NCBI GenBank assembly: GCA_905214905.1
Contig: CAJMNK010000039.1
Coordinates: 1 to 19,620, forward strand
Direction of reading: 5' to 3'
Origin: an uncultured bacterium
Lineage (GTDB): Bacteria; Actinomycetota; Coriobacteriia; Coriobacteriales; Coriobacteriaceae
Length of the DNA: 19,620 nt
Positions 8,692-15,921 of the stretch are shown here, one piece after another. The translations under genes and the position numbers were made by a program. The notes beneath the pieces were generated by a model that saw only the letters and a program-made list of their open reading frames with translations, did no database searches and was not told the origin of the DNA. Positions within the stretch are counted from its first letter, which is position 1, and each line of letters starts with the position of its first letter.

Positions 8692-8815
8692 CGGAAGTAT
8701 GCGGCAAATTTCGAGACCGCCGAGCACACGACATTTTTTGGCAACAAAACCCCTGATAAATTGTTGGTAAAACTGCGGTCTGGTCGGCAGTTCCAGATTT
8801 TGCAGCATACTTCCG
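8692..8815. repeat. 124-nt foldback (MITE-like) element
   Basis: The outer arms CGGAAGTATGCGGCAAA (8692-8708) and TTTGCAGCATACTTCCG (8799-8815) pair with one mismatch. The pairing continues imperfectly inward through 8747 and back from 8761, closing at CAACAA/TTGTTG around a 13-nt loop. Almost the whole element therefore folds into one long hairpin. It is much richer in A/T than the flanking genes and has no coding capacity of its own. It sits between the terminator of the DUF362 gene and the end of the convergent hydrolase gene. Confidence 0.75.
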
Positions 8816-8821
8816 AAAATA

Positions 8822-8840
8822 GGGGGTTAGATAAATCCCC
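8822..8840 (-). terminator. Weak terminator candidate for the hydrolase gene
   Basis: On the minus strand GGGGATT (8840-8834) faces AACCCCC (8828-8822) across a 5-nt loop, with one A-C mismatch. It is followed by TATTTT running toward the foldback element. It lies 16 nt downstream of the minus-strand stop codon. Confidence 0.35.
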
Positions 8841-8856
8841 AGACGCCGCTTTTTCC

Positions 8857-9822
8857 CTAAAAATTCCTATCGAGGAAGTCGTCGACCGTATTCCAGTAGA
8901 GCTCGGGGTCAACTTGCGCGCTCTTGGCGTGGGTGGCGCCGTGGATAGTGAGCTTCTGTTTAACCTTGCTGACGCACGCCTCGTAGTTTTGGTCGAGCAT
9001 ACTGTACGGCACAAAGGTGTCCTGGTCGCCGTGGATAAACAGCATGGGAACCGTCGCGTGTTTGAGTTGCTCCACACTGCTCGCCTTATGAAAGTCGTAG
9101 CCCGCGCGCACGTTGCACACCAAGTTTGCTACATCGAGCAAAGGAAAGCTGGGCAGGCCGAACACGTCCTTGAGCTGCAGAGAAAACTCGTCCCAAACAC
9201 TCGTATAACCGCAGTCCTCGATAATGCATTTCACGTTTGCGGGCAGAGATTCCCCCGCGACGTTCATGGCGGTTGCTGCACCCATCGACTCGCCAAAGAC
9301 CAGGATGCGCGCCTCGGGGTCAGCCTGAACGATCCGCCCAATCCATGCAACGACATCGAGCCGCTCGGGCCAGCCCATGCCGATATAGTCGCCGCCGGAG
9401 CGTTCGTGGGCGCGGGCGGCGGGTGCGAGTACGTTCATGCCGCGGTCGTGGAATCGCTTGACGTATCGGGCCATACCGATGGGCTCGTCGGTATATCCGT
9501 GCAGGCAGACGGCGTAGTCGTGTGTGCTCTCCGGGGCGGCAAAATACCAGGCGGCGAGCTCGGTTCCGTCATCTGCGGTGAGGCTGCTGCTCTTGCGGTT
9601 CTCTTTAAACCATGCCCGCGCCTCGGTATCCTCGGCATCCGGATGCTCACCTTCTTTGTCGTTCTTGCTATCCTGCATCATCTTCATGGTGTACGGCGCT
9701 TGGGGGTTCAGGGCAAAGTCAAACAAAAAGTTGCCGGCAAATCCGAGCAACGTGACAACGAGCGCCAGCGCAACAACGCCGGCTATCTTGAGCCTTCGAT
9801 GGGGGTGTGCGCTTTGAGTCAT
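8857..9822 (-). CDS. Membrane-anchored alpha/beta hydrolase (serine hydrolase)
   Basis: A 321-residue protein with one N-terminal hydrophobic segment (about 12-36) after a basic HRR start, so a membrane anchor or uncleaved signal with the enzyme probably outside. The catalytic domain shows HGY at 108-110 (oxyanion region), nucleophile S179 in GESMG, a likely acid in HGDQD (D266 or D268) followed by TFVP, and catalytic H298 in HGATHAKS. This fits the BAAT/Hydrolase_4-type esterase-lysophospholipase-like proteins common in low-GC and actinobacterial genomes. The substrate is not predictable. The start at 9822 has an AGAGGAGAAG site upstream. It is transcribed divergently from the PAQR gene and converges on the DUF362 gene. 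Confidence 0.9.
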   Translation of the reverse strand: MTQSAHPHRRLKIAGVVALALVVTLLGFAGNFLFDFALNPQAPYTMKMMQDSKNDKEGEHPDAEDTEARAWFKENRKSSSLTADDGTELAAWYFAAPESTHDYAVCLHGYTDEPIGMARYVKRFHDRGMNVLAPAARAHERSGGDYIGMGWPERLDVVAWIGRIVQADPEARILVFGESMGAATAMNVAGESLPANVKCIIEDCGYTSVWDEFSLQLKDVFGLPSFPLLDVANLVCNVRAGYDFHKASSVEQLKHATVPMLFIHGDQDTFVPYSMLDQNYEACVSKVKQKLTIHGATHAKSAQVDPELYWNTVDDFLDRNF

Positions 9823-9871
9823 AATGTCTTCTCCTCTGGGATGTTAATACGTCAACAATCAAACGAAGCGC

Positions 9872-9900
9872 ATTATGGATGTTCGCCGTTGATGCGTCAA
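9872..9900 (-). promoter_or_regulatory. Promoter for the alpha/beta hydrolase
   Basis: On the minus strand TTGACG (9900-9895) and CATAAT (9877-9872) are each 5/6 consensus matches with an ideal 17-nt spacer. They lie 50 nt upstream of the start codon. A second CGTCAACA copy at 9850-9857 repeats the -35-side sequence. Confidence 0.65.
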
Positions 9901-9943
9901 CAGACAAAGAATGGGTAAACAAAGGGTCACGTATGGTGCAAAT

Positions 9944-9973
9944 TTCGCACGTACCCAGACGCTTTGATATAGT
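9944..9973 (+). promoter_or_regulatory. Promoter for the PAQR gene
   Basis: TTCGCA (9944-9949) and TATAGT (9968-9973) are separated by 18 nt. The -35 box overlaps a small inverted repeat GTGC-AAATTTC-GCAC (9936-9950) with flanking GTA/TAC (9931-9933, 9952-9954) that could be an operator. The start codon is 36 nt downstream. Confidence 0.5.
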
Positions 9974-10009
9974 GTTGAGAACTCTTTTATGTTGGAGGAT
10001 GTAACCGGC

Positions 10010-10693
10010 ATGTCCGATTCGAGCGACAGTTCCAAGCCGCGGCCCAAGACCGCGGCCATTCCGCACTACACGGTGGGCGAGGAGATCATGAACTCCGTCA
10101 CCCATGGTGTCGGCTGCCTGCTGGGCATTGCGGGTCTGGTGCTCCTGATCGTATTCGCTGCCCTGCGCGGCGGCGGCCCGGCCCACATGGCCGCGGCAAT
10201 TGTCTATGGCGTCAGCATTATCCTCGAATACCTAGCCTCTACGCTCTACCACGCGATTCAGCCCGCGCGCGCCAAGCGCGTGTTTCGCATCATCGACCAC
10301 AGCTGCATCTACCTGCTCATAGCCGGCAGCTATACGCCGTTTTGCCTCATCACGCTCGCAAACGACGGCGGCCCCGCGCTGTTCTTTGCCGTGTGGGCCA
10401 TCGCCATTATCGGCATCGCCCTCGAGTGCTTTCTGCGCGAGCGTCAACCGCATTGGGTATGCGGCCTGGTCTATCTGCTGATGGGCTGGCTCGTCGTCTT
10501 TAAGCTGCCCGAACTTGTGGCGCTGCTCAACCCCGTGGCACTTGCCCTGCTCGCCGTCGGCGGCGTGTGCTACACCGCGGGCGTGCCGTTCTATATCGCC
10601 AAAAACGTGCGCTACCTGCACAGTGTGTTTCACTTGTGGGTGCTCGCCGGCAGTATCTTCCAGTTCATGGCGGTGATCCTCTTCGTAATCTAG
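10010..10693 (+). CDS. trhA: PAQR family membrane protein (hemolysin III / TrhA)
   Basis: A 227-residue protein with seven predicted TM helices. It has the PAQR-family features in order: EEIMNSVTHGVG (H32) at the first helix, S(T)LYH with H81, the DHSCIYLLIAGSYTPF block (D96, H97), and HSVFHLW with H204 and H208 before the last helix. The serine, aspartate and histidines are the predicted metal site. Bacterial members are linked to membrane fluidity homeostasis; the old name hemolysin III does not prove haemolytic activity. The ATG at 10010 is chosen over the ATG at 9989 because GGAGGA lies at 9994-9999, between the two. It has its own promoter and is divergent from the hydrolase. Confidence 0.92.
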   Translation: MSDSSDSSKPRPKTAAIPHYTVGEEIMNSVTHGVGCLLGIAGLVLLIVFAALRGGGPAHMAAAIVYGVSIILEYLASTLYHAIQPARAKRVFRIIDHSCIYLLIAGSYTPFCLITLANDGGPALFFAVWAIAIIGIALECFLRERQPHWVCGLVYLLMGWLVVFKLPELVALLNPVALALLAVGGVCYTAGVPFYIAKNVRYLHSVFHLWVLAGSIFQFMAVILFVI

Positions 10694-10706
10694 CGACCAC
10701 GCCTGC

Positions 10707-10730
10707 GCGCCCGCATCCTTGTTTGGGCGC
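10707..10730 (+). terminator. Weak hairpin after the PAQR gene
   Basis: GCGCCC (10707-10712) pairs with GGGCGC (10725-10730) around a 12-nt loop, starting 14 nt after the stop codon. No T-run follows, so termination is uncertain. Confidence 0.3.
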
Positions 10731-10738
10731 CGGTGCAA

Positions 10739-10768
10739 TTGCCGTATCCGCCACCAACGTTTTACCCT
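10739..10768 (+). promoter_or_regulatory. Possible promoter for the CorC-like gene
   Basis: TTGCCG (10739-10744) and TACCCT (10763-10768) with an 18-nt spacer, 35 nt before the ATG. Both boxes are weak, and read-through from the PAQR gene is an alternative. Confidence 0.3.
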
Positions 10769-10803
10769 AACGTCCCGAATCTTGGAGGTTCGAGAAACTC
10801 CCG

Positions 10804-12177
10804 ATGGACATAACCATCTCCCTTATCACTACCCTCGTTTTGACCCTCATCAACGGTTACTTCTCTATGTCCGAGATGGCGCTCACCACGGCAAAGCGCG
10901 CTGTGCTGGAGCACGAGGCCGAGGAAGGCGACAAACGCGCCGAGCGCGCCATTAAGCTGGCCGCCGATTCCGACCAGCTGCTCGCTACCATCCAGGTCGC
11001 CATCACGCTCGTGGGCTTTGCCTCGTCCGCTGTTGCCTCGACGAGTCTGTCCGACCCGCTCGCCACGTGGCTCATGAGCTTTGGCATCGCGCCGCTCTCC
11101 GCCATCGCGCGCGGCCTGGCGCCGGTTATCATTACCGTCGCGGTCGCCTTCGTATCCATCGTGATCGGCGAGCTCGTCCCCAAGCGCATCGGCCTGGCCA
11201 ATGCCGAGGGCGTGTCCAAGCAGGTCGTGGGCCCGCTTTCCGTGTTCCAGAAGATCGCCCGTCCGCTCGTGTGGCTGACCGGCGCTTGCTCCGATGGCCT
11301 GGCCCGCATCCTGCGCATCAAGAGCGCCGACGACCGCCAGAACGTCTCGGAGGAAGAGATCAAGTACATGGTCTCGGAGCAGGACGACCTGCTCGACGAG
11401 GAAAAGCGCATGATCCACGAGATCTTTGACCTGGGCGACACCGTTGCCCGCGAGGTCATGGTGCCGCGCGTGGACACCACCATGTGCGAGGACGATGAGA
11501 CGGTCGCCGACGTGCTGTCCACCATGCGCCAGACCGGCTTTAGCCGCATCCCCGTCTATCACGAGGATCCCGACAACGTCGCCGGCATTGCGCACATCAA
11601 GGACCTGATTCAGCCTGCGCTTGACGGCAAGGGCGACCAGCCCATCGCCGGTTTTTTGCGCGACGCCACCTTTGTGCCCGACACCAAGGACATCCTGCCG
11701 CTGCTGTCCGAGATGCAGACCTCTCACGACCAGATCGTGGTGGTCGTGGACGAGTACGGCGGTACGGCCGGCATCATCACCATCGAGGACATCGTCGAGG
11801 AGATCGTCGGCGAGATCGAGGACGAGTTCGACCCCGACAACAAGTATCTCACGCGCCTTTCGCGCCGCGAGTGGCTCGTTGATGGGCGTTTTTCGTGCGA
11901 TGACGCGATTGAGCTTGGTTGGCCGCTCGAGGAAAGCGATGATTATGAGACCATCGCCGGCTGGATCTTGGAGCTTTGTGACTCGGTGCCCGACATCGGA
12001 GAGGTGTTTGAGGTCGCGGGGTACAAGTTCAAGGTGCAGTCGATGCGTGGCCAGCGCATCTCGCTCATTCGCGTGATTGCTCCGGCCGAAACCGATAAGA
12101 AGGATTCCGAGTCCTCGGCAGAGAAGCCGGCGGCGTCGGGTGCGGGCTCTGCGGATCCGCACGATGGCGACGAGTAG
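10804..12177 (+). CDS. CorC/CNNM-type membrane protein (DUF21, CBS pair, CorC_HlyC)
   Basis: A 457-residue protein. Residues 1-190 form a DUF21/CNNM membrane domain with hydrophobic segments near 2-21, 60-80, 88-122 and 142-162, including NGYFSMSEMAL and IGELVPKRIG, both typical of the family. A CBS pair spans about 208-335 (VMVPRVDT, GFSRIPVY, DEYGGTAGIITIEDIVEEIVGEI). A CorC_HlyC domain spans about 345-428, followed by a short acidic low-complexity tail. CNNM/CorC proteins are linked to Mg2+ (and Co2+) efflux or homeostasis, which fits the MgtE-like/NRAMP pair elsewhere in the window. The GGAGG at 10784-10788 is 15 nt from the ATG, longer than ideal, yet no alternative start exists in frame. 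Confidence 0.92.
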   Translation: MDITISLITTLVLTLINGYFSMSEMALTTAKRAVLEHEAEEGDKRAERAIKLAADSDQLLATIQVAITLVGFASSAVASTSLSDPLATWLMSFGIAPLSAIARGLAPVIITVAVAFVSIVIGELVPKRIGLANAEGVSKQVVGPLSVFQKIARPLVWLTGACSDGLARILRIKSADDRQNVSEEEIKYMVSEQDDLLDEEKRMIHEIFDLGDTVAREVMVPRVDTTMCEDDETVADVLSTMRQTGFSRIPVYHEDPDNVAGIAHIKDLIQPALDGKGDQPIAGFLRDATFVPDTKDILPLLSEMQTSHDQIVVVVDEYGGTAGIITIEDIVEEIVGEIEDEFDPDNKYLTRLSRREWLVDGRFSCDDAIELGWPLEESDDYETIAGWILELCDSVPDIGEVFEVAGYKFKVQSMRGQRISLIRVIAPAETDKKDSESSAEKPAASGAGSADPHDGDE

Positions 12178-12201
12178 GGCAAGGACGAGTAGGGGAGAGT
12201 T

Positions 12202-13035
12202 ATGGCAGGCCTGTTCAACATCCTTAAGGTCACCGTCAGCGAGGACAAGATCTGCGCGCATGTGCTGGTGAACCCCGGCATGCCGCTCATGACCTCGGAG
12301 GACATCGAGGCCACGGCGCGCGTGTACTACCTGGTGCCTGCGATTGCCAAGCACCTGTGCCTGGGCGATTCCGGTCGCGAATTTCAGGACTGCATGGGCC
12401 AGACTGAGCTTTGCCACCTGCTAGAGCACGTGACGGTCGAGCTCATGAACGAGACCGGTCTTGCCGGCAGCATCTCGTGCGGTCGCACGCGCGTGAGCGA
12501 GCACGACGAGCGCGTCTTTGAGGTTGAGCTTTCGTGTCCCGATGACGCGTTGGCCATTGGTGCGCTGTCGTCGGCGACCTTTATGATGGATTGGGCGTAC
12601 CTGCACGCCGACCAGCCGGCTCCCGATGTGGACGGTACGGTCGCGGGCCTGCGCAACCTGGTGCTGGGCATGCGCGCCGAGGCCGAGGGCAAGGATCCTC
12701 ACGAGGCCGTCGCCGCTGCGAACGGCGAAGATGCTGCCGAGGACGAGGGCGCTGACGAGGGCGATGTGCCGGTCGACGCCGAGCCCGTTGCCGATGCGAC
12801 CGCCGAGCCCGTTCCCACCGAGCCCCAGGGCGTCCCCAACTTTGACGACGAGCCCCAGGTGGCGATTGATACCGAGGGCGCGGTTGCCGAGAGCCACGAG
12901 GCCTCCGCTGCCGTCTTTGGCGGTGCGGCGACGGTTCCGGCAGGACCTGCGCATGAGGGCGGCCTGCCGCTCGTGGACGGCGCCGGCGAGGACCCGGGTG
13001 CCACGGTGGCCATGCCGGCTATGCCTCAGGAGTAG
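12202..13035 (+). CDS. Stand-alone cyanophycin-synthetase N-domain-like protein with acidic tail
   Basis: A 277-residue soluble protein. Residues about 8-135 resemble the N-terminal domain of cyanophycin synthetase (CphA): MTSEDIE near 30-36, a conserved HLC at 51-53, HLLEHVTVELMNETG at 72-86, GRTR at 94-97, then a VFEVEL strand and an alanine-rich helix where CphA has its GIYxVVxEY and AA segments. The ATP-grasp and Mur-ligase parts of CphA are absent. Residues about 163-277 are Ala/Glu/Asp/Pro-rich and probably disordered. It starts 24 nt after the CorC-like stop behind AGGGGAGAG, so is probably co-transcribed. Family assignment is by pattern recall; the function is unknown, perhaps binding rather than synthesis. 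Confidence 0.6.
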   Translation: MAGLFNILKVTVSEDKICAHVLVNPGMPLMTSEDIEATARVYYLVPAIAKHLCLGDSGREFQDCMGQTELCHLLEHVTVELMNETGLAGSISCGRTRVSEHDERVFEVELSCPDDALAIGALSSATFMMDWAYLHADQPAPDVDGTVAGLRNLVLGMRAEAEGKDPHEAVAAANGEDAAEDEGADEGDVPVDAEPVADATAEPVPTEPQGVPNFDDEPQVAIDTEGAVAESHEASAAVFGGAATVPAGPAHEGGLPLVDGAGEDPGATVAMPAMPQE

Positions 13036-13114
13036 GCCTACGCGTTTATCACCATCACGTACCTGCACCTTTGCCGTACGCAGATGAGCGGAGCGGCAAG
13101 TGATGCGCTGCGGG

Positions 13115-13120
13115 TATAAT
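13115..13120 (+). promoter_or_regulatory. -10 box for the YtxH/PRC-barrel pair
   Basis: A perfect TATAAT, in a GC-rich context, 51 nt upstream of the AUG region. No convincing -35 is seen at the right distance (AGCGGC at 13092-13097), so an activator or an alternative sigma contact may be needed. Confidence 0.55.
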
Positions 13121-13171
13121 GGACAGCATTCAAACGGTGGGCGCCGACGTGCCCGCAGGAGAGGAATGATC

Positions 13172-13561
13172 ATGGGTAAGACTTTCAGCTTTGTCTCCGG
13201 CGCACTTTTTGGTGCTGCTGCCGGCGCTATTATCGGTGTTGCTCTGGCTCCGCGCTCGGGCGCCGAGACCCGCGCCATGGCTGCCGATATCGCCAACGAC
13301 GCCTGGGACAATATGCGCGACACCTACGAGCACAGCGCCGAGGAGGCCCGTGCTGCGGTGAATGACTTTGGCCCGATGGTCGACGCCAAGACCGACGACC
13401 TGCGCGCCAAGGTCGACCTGGCCCGCGAGCGCATGGACCAGCTGCGTGAGCAGCTCAACGACGCCATTTCGGGTGGCAACGTGACGCCTGCCGCCGACGT
13501 CGTGGTCGAGAACGCCGTCGAGGCTGATACCGAGGCTGCGGAGCCCTCGACCGAGGCATAA
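13172..13561 (+). CDS. YtxH domain protein
   Basis: A 129-residue small protein. A glycine/alanine-rich hydrophobic segment (about 6-26, FVSGALFGAAAGAIIG) ends in LAPRSGAETR, the characteristic YtxH pattern. An amphipathic helix follows (about 34-100) that is likely coiled coil, then an acidic tail. It is probably membrane-associated through the N-terminus. YtxH proteins are often stress-linked, but no biochemical activity is established. The start at 13172 is preferred to the ATG at 13166, since AGGAGAGG at 13157-13164 is 7 nt from the former and only 1 nt from the latter. Its TAA stop shares an A with the next gene's ATG (TAATG), implying translational coupling. Confidence 0.85.
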   Translation: MGKTFSFVSGALFGAAAGAIIGVALAPRSGAETRAMAADIANDAWDNMRDTYEHSAEEARAAVNDFGPMVDAKTDDLRAKVDLARERMDQLREQLNDAISGGNVTPAADVVVENAVEADTEAAEPSTEA

Positions 13562-14316
13562 TGCGCGCCGGGGATTTTGTCGGCGCCAAGATTTATCGCA
13601 AGCCTACCGAGGACAAGCGCACCAAAAAGGACGGCACGCCGCGCAGCCCTAAAAAGCTCGGAAAGATTCACTTTCCGGTCTTTACCCCGGGCGGTACGCG
13701 CGTGGTCGGCTTTATGGTCCGCCAGTCCGATATCGCGGGCATGATCGAGCGCCCCGACCGATTCGTAGCGCTCGACGCCATTGGTGTCTACGAGGGTGCC
13801 ATTGCGGTCGATGACGTCAAGGACACGTACGATGCTGCCGCCGCCAAGCGCCTCGACATCAACCTGGACGATTGCATCATCTGGGTTGGCATGGACGTGC
13901 GCACGGAATCGGGCGATGTCGTGGGCTACTGCTCGGACGTTGAGTTCAAGCCACGCTCGGGTGTCGTGCAGGCATTCTATGTGACCGCCGGTGCCGCTTC
14001 GAGCGTGCTGGTGGGCGACACGCAGGTGCCACCGACGATGCTGCGCGGCTACGAGAACGGCGCGATGGTCGTCTCGGACGAGGTCAAGTCGCTCGGGTAT
14101 TCGGGCGGTGCGGCTGCCAAGGCCGCCGAGGCCAGCGTCGTGGTGGGCGATAAGGTCAAAAAGGGCGCCAAGGTACTCGACGATAAGGGATCGGTTGCCG
14201 TGGACAAGGGCAGCCGCGCACTGGGCAAGCAGCTCGGCAAGACGCGCGGCATGTTCAAGGCCTTTAAGGACGAATACCAAAAGGCGAGCGGAGGCTCGTC
14301 AAAAGCTACAAAATAG
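13561..14316 (+). CDS. PRC-barrel-like domain protein
   Basis: A 251-residue soluble protein. Two beta-barrel-like units are visible: about 5-85 (GAKIYRK, KKLGKIHFPVF, VVGFMVRQ) and about 107-160 (GMDVRTESGDVVGYCSDVEF, which matches PRC-barrel strand order). Residues about 180-251 are Lys/Ala-rich and likely helical or disordered, with a basic end. PRC-barrels mediate protein or RNA contacts in photosynthetic reaction-centre H subunit, RimM and others; here no partner is known except the YtxH protein it is coupled to by a one-base overlap. No signal peptide or TM helix is seen. The call is from motif pattern only. Confidence 0.7.
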   Translation: MRAGDFVGAKIYRKPTEDKRTKKDGTPRSPKKLGKIHFPVFTPGGTRVVGFMVRQSDIAGMIERPDRFVALDAIGVYEGAIAVDDVKDTYDAAAAKRLDINLDDCIIWVGMDVRTESGDVVGYCSDVEFKPRSGVVQAFYVTAGAASSVLVGDTQVPPTMLRGYENGAMVVSDEVKSLGYSGGAAAKAAEASVVVGDKVKKGAKVLDDKGSVAVDKGSRALGKQLGKTRGMFKAFKDEYQKASGGSSKATK

Positions 14317-14337
14317 CGACGTACCAAATGATGGGAG

Positions 14338-14367
14338 GCAAGCCGGAGACCTGTTGCTCCGGCTTGC
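14338..14367 (+). terminator. Terminator of the YtxH/PRC-barrel operon
   Basis: GCAAGCCGGAG (14338-14348) and CTCCGGCTTGC (14357-14367) pair perfectly over 11 bp around an 8-nt loop. It is followed by TGTGTTT, only a short T-rich run. It lies 21 nt after the stop codon and 21 nt before the next ATG. Confidence 0.75.
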
Positions 14368-14388
14368 TGTGTTTATGGGGGAGGGCAT

Positions 14389-15795
14389 ATGCGCCAAAAC
14401 GGATCCAACTTAAACGGGCGTTCGGGTACGCGTCCGACGGCGCGCCGCGATCTGGGGCAGCTGCCCAGCGGTCAGCGCAAGCGTCACCGTAAGCCCGGCG
14501 CGATGTACCTCAACCATAGCCGCGGCTTTAGCGATCGCAGCGCGCGCATCGGCAACAGCCGTACGCCCCGTCGTTCGTCTCGCCTGCCCTATGCGCTCAT
14601 CGCCGTGGGTTGCGCACTCGTGCTGTTTATCGCTGCCGTCGTGGGCTACGTCAACCGCAGCGTGGACGTGGAACTCAACGGCCAGAAGACCGCGGTGCGC
14701 GTGGGCTCTACGCTGCAGAATCTCATAGACGACCAGGAGTTGACTGACACCTACGACGCAGGCGACCTACTGGCCGTCGATGACAGCGTGCTCAAGCGCC
14801 ATGGGGGCGAAAAGCTGTCGGTGAAGGTCGACGGCAAGCGCGTGAAGCAGGGCAAATGGGATAGCCGCGAACTTGAGGGCGGCGAGAAGGTGACGGTCAA
14901 GGATGGCCGTAACACCTACGAGAAGCACGAGATTCAGGCTACGGTTATCGAGCCCAAGCTCAAGGTCGAGGGCACGGGCGCCATAGAGTATGTGCAGACG
15001 TGGGGTGTCCAGGGCCGCTCCGAGGTGTGGGTTGGTGAGCAGTCGGGCAAGACGCAGGACCGCGGCGAGGTTGTGCCCGCCACCGATTGCGTCGTTGCGT
15101 GCGCCAGCGTGGCGCCCAAGGGCAACAAAAAGTACGTGGCGCTGACGTTTGACGAGGGTCCGAGCGGCGCGACCAAGCAGATTTTGCAGGTACTCAAGGA
15201 AAAGGGCGTCACCGCGACGTTCTTCCTGTCGGGCGATGCGGCCGAGGCCTCGCCTGCTACGGCCAAGGCGATTGTCGATGCCGGGTGCGAAATCGGATCC
15301 AACGGCTACAGCGACGATTCGCTCAAGGGTCAGGACCGTGAGGCGGTACGCGAGCAGATCACGAAAGGCACCGATGCGATTAAGTCGGCGACCGGCGTGA
15401 AGACGATGCTGCTGCGTGCTCCCTACGCTGCCTTTGACGAGCAAAACTGGATTGATGCGATGGACCTGGTCTCCGCCGTGGTCTCGTGGAATATCGACTC
15501 GGGCGACTGGCTGCTCAACGGTGCCGACGAGCAGGTCTCAACGGTGCTCGATTCGGTGACGCCGGGCAATATCGTGCTGTTCACCGATAGAGACGAATGC
15601 GCCGAGCAGACGCTCGAGGCGCTGCCGCAGATTATCGACGGCCTCATTGCCGACGGCTACAAGATCGTGACGCTCAGCGACCTGGTTAAGACGGACACGT
15701 CGCTGAGCAAAAAGCTCACCTCGCTGACGAAGGTCACCATGCCCAAGGACGCCGTGTTCCCCCAACTTGCCGAGGACGATGACACCACAGAGTAG
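14389..15795 (+). CDS. Membrane-anchored NodB-like (polysaccharide deacetylase fold) protein, metal ligands lost
   Basis: A 468-residue protein. A basic cytoplasmic tail (1-64) leads to one TM helix (about 66-88), then a DUF348-like ubiquitin-fold segment (about 91-170) and a NodB/CE4 domain (about 245-435) outside the cell. NodB motif 1 is TFDEGP (253-258; usually TFDDGP). Motif 2 should hold two zinc histidines in an HTYSH pattern but reads N305-G-Y-S-D309. Motif 3 is RAPY (343-346). Motif 4 is WNIDSGDW (367-374). Motif 5, usually LHD, reads F-T399-D400. All three expected histidines are replaced, so classical Zn-dependent deacetylation of glycans is doubtful. It could bind glycan without catalysis. 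The ATG at 14389 follows GGGGGAGGG. The stop codon abuts repeat copy 3. Confidence 0.85.
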   Translation: MRQNGSNLNGRSGTRPTARRDLGQLPSGQRKRHRKPGAMYLNHSRGFSDRSARIGNSRTPRRSSRLPYALIAVGCALVLFIAAVVGYVNRSVDVELNGQKTAVRVGSTLQNLIDDQELTDTYDAGDLLAVDDSVLKRHGGEKLSVKVDGKRVKQGKWDSRELEGGEKVTVKDGRNTYEKHEIQATVIEPKLKVEGTGAIEYVQTWGVQGRSEVWVGEQSGKTQDRGEVVPATDCVVACASVAPKGNKKYVALTFDEGPSGATKQILQVLKEKGVTATFFLSGDAAEASPATAKAIVDAGCEIGSNGYSDDSLKGQDREAVREQITKGTDAIKSATGVKTMLLRAPYAAFDEQNWIDAMDLVSAVVSWNIDSGDWLLNGADEQVSTVLDSVTPGNIVLFTDRDECAEQTLEALPQIIDGLIADGYKIVTLSDLVKTDTSLSKKLTSLTKVTMPKDAVFPQLAEDDDTTE

Positions 15796-15828
15796 TCATT
15801 GGGTAGTCGTTTAAGAACGTCCCCAATG
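15795..15828. repeat. Modular palindromic repeat element, copy 3 (minimal)
   Basis: The element begins GTCATTGGG (15795-15803), its first base being the last base of the deacetylase-like stop codon. Bases 15806-15828 are the exact reverse complement of module A of copy 1 (CATTGGGGACGTTC plus TTAAACGAC), ending CCCCAATG. At 34 nt it shows the smallest unit: two inverted CATTGGG ends around a single module. Confidence 0.8.
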
Positions 15829-15906
15829 GCTATGTCACGGATGCGTCAGCGTTTGGTATGCCTGCAATGTGCAGCGCATAAATTCGATGCCGCAGGGCGA
15901 TGCTGA

Positions 15907-15915
15907 TGCTATAGT
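15907..15915 (+). promoter_or_regulatory. Extended -10 promoter for the MgtE-like/NRAMP operon
   Basis: TGCTATAGT fits the TGnTATAnT extended -10 consensus, which can work without a good -35 (none is obvious here). Transcription from about 15922 would give a leader of roughly 200 nt before the start at 16124. Confidence 0.55.
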
Positions 15916-15921
15916 TACTGC

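Noticed and set aside
8677..9918. Plus-strand open frame of 413 codons through the foldback element
   Set aside because: It is antisense to the alpha/beta hydrolase, which has a full catalytic triad, a promoter and a ribosome binding site on the minus strand.
10010..10693. Haemolysin toxin
   Set aside because: The hemolysin III name is historical; the sequence is a PAQR seven-TM protein.
10762..12417. Minus-strand open frame of 551 codons
   Set aside because: It is the shadow of the CorC-like gene, whose DUF21, CBS and CorC_HlyC motifs are all on the plus strand.
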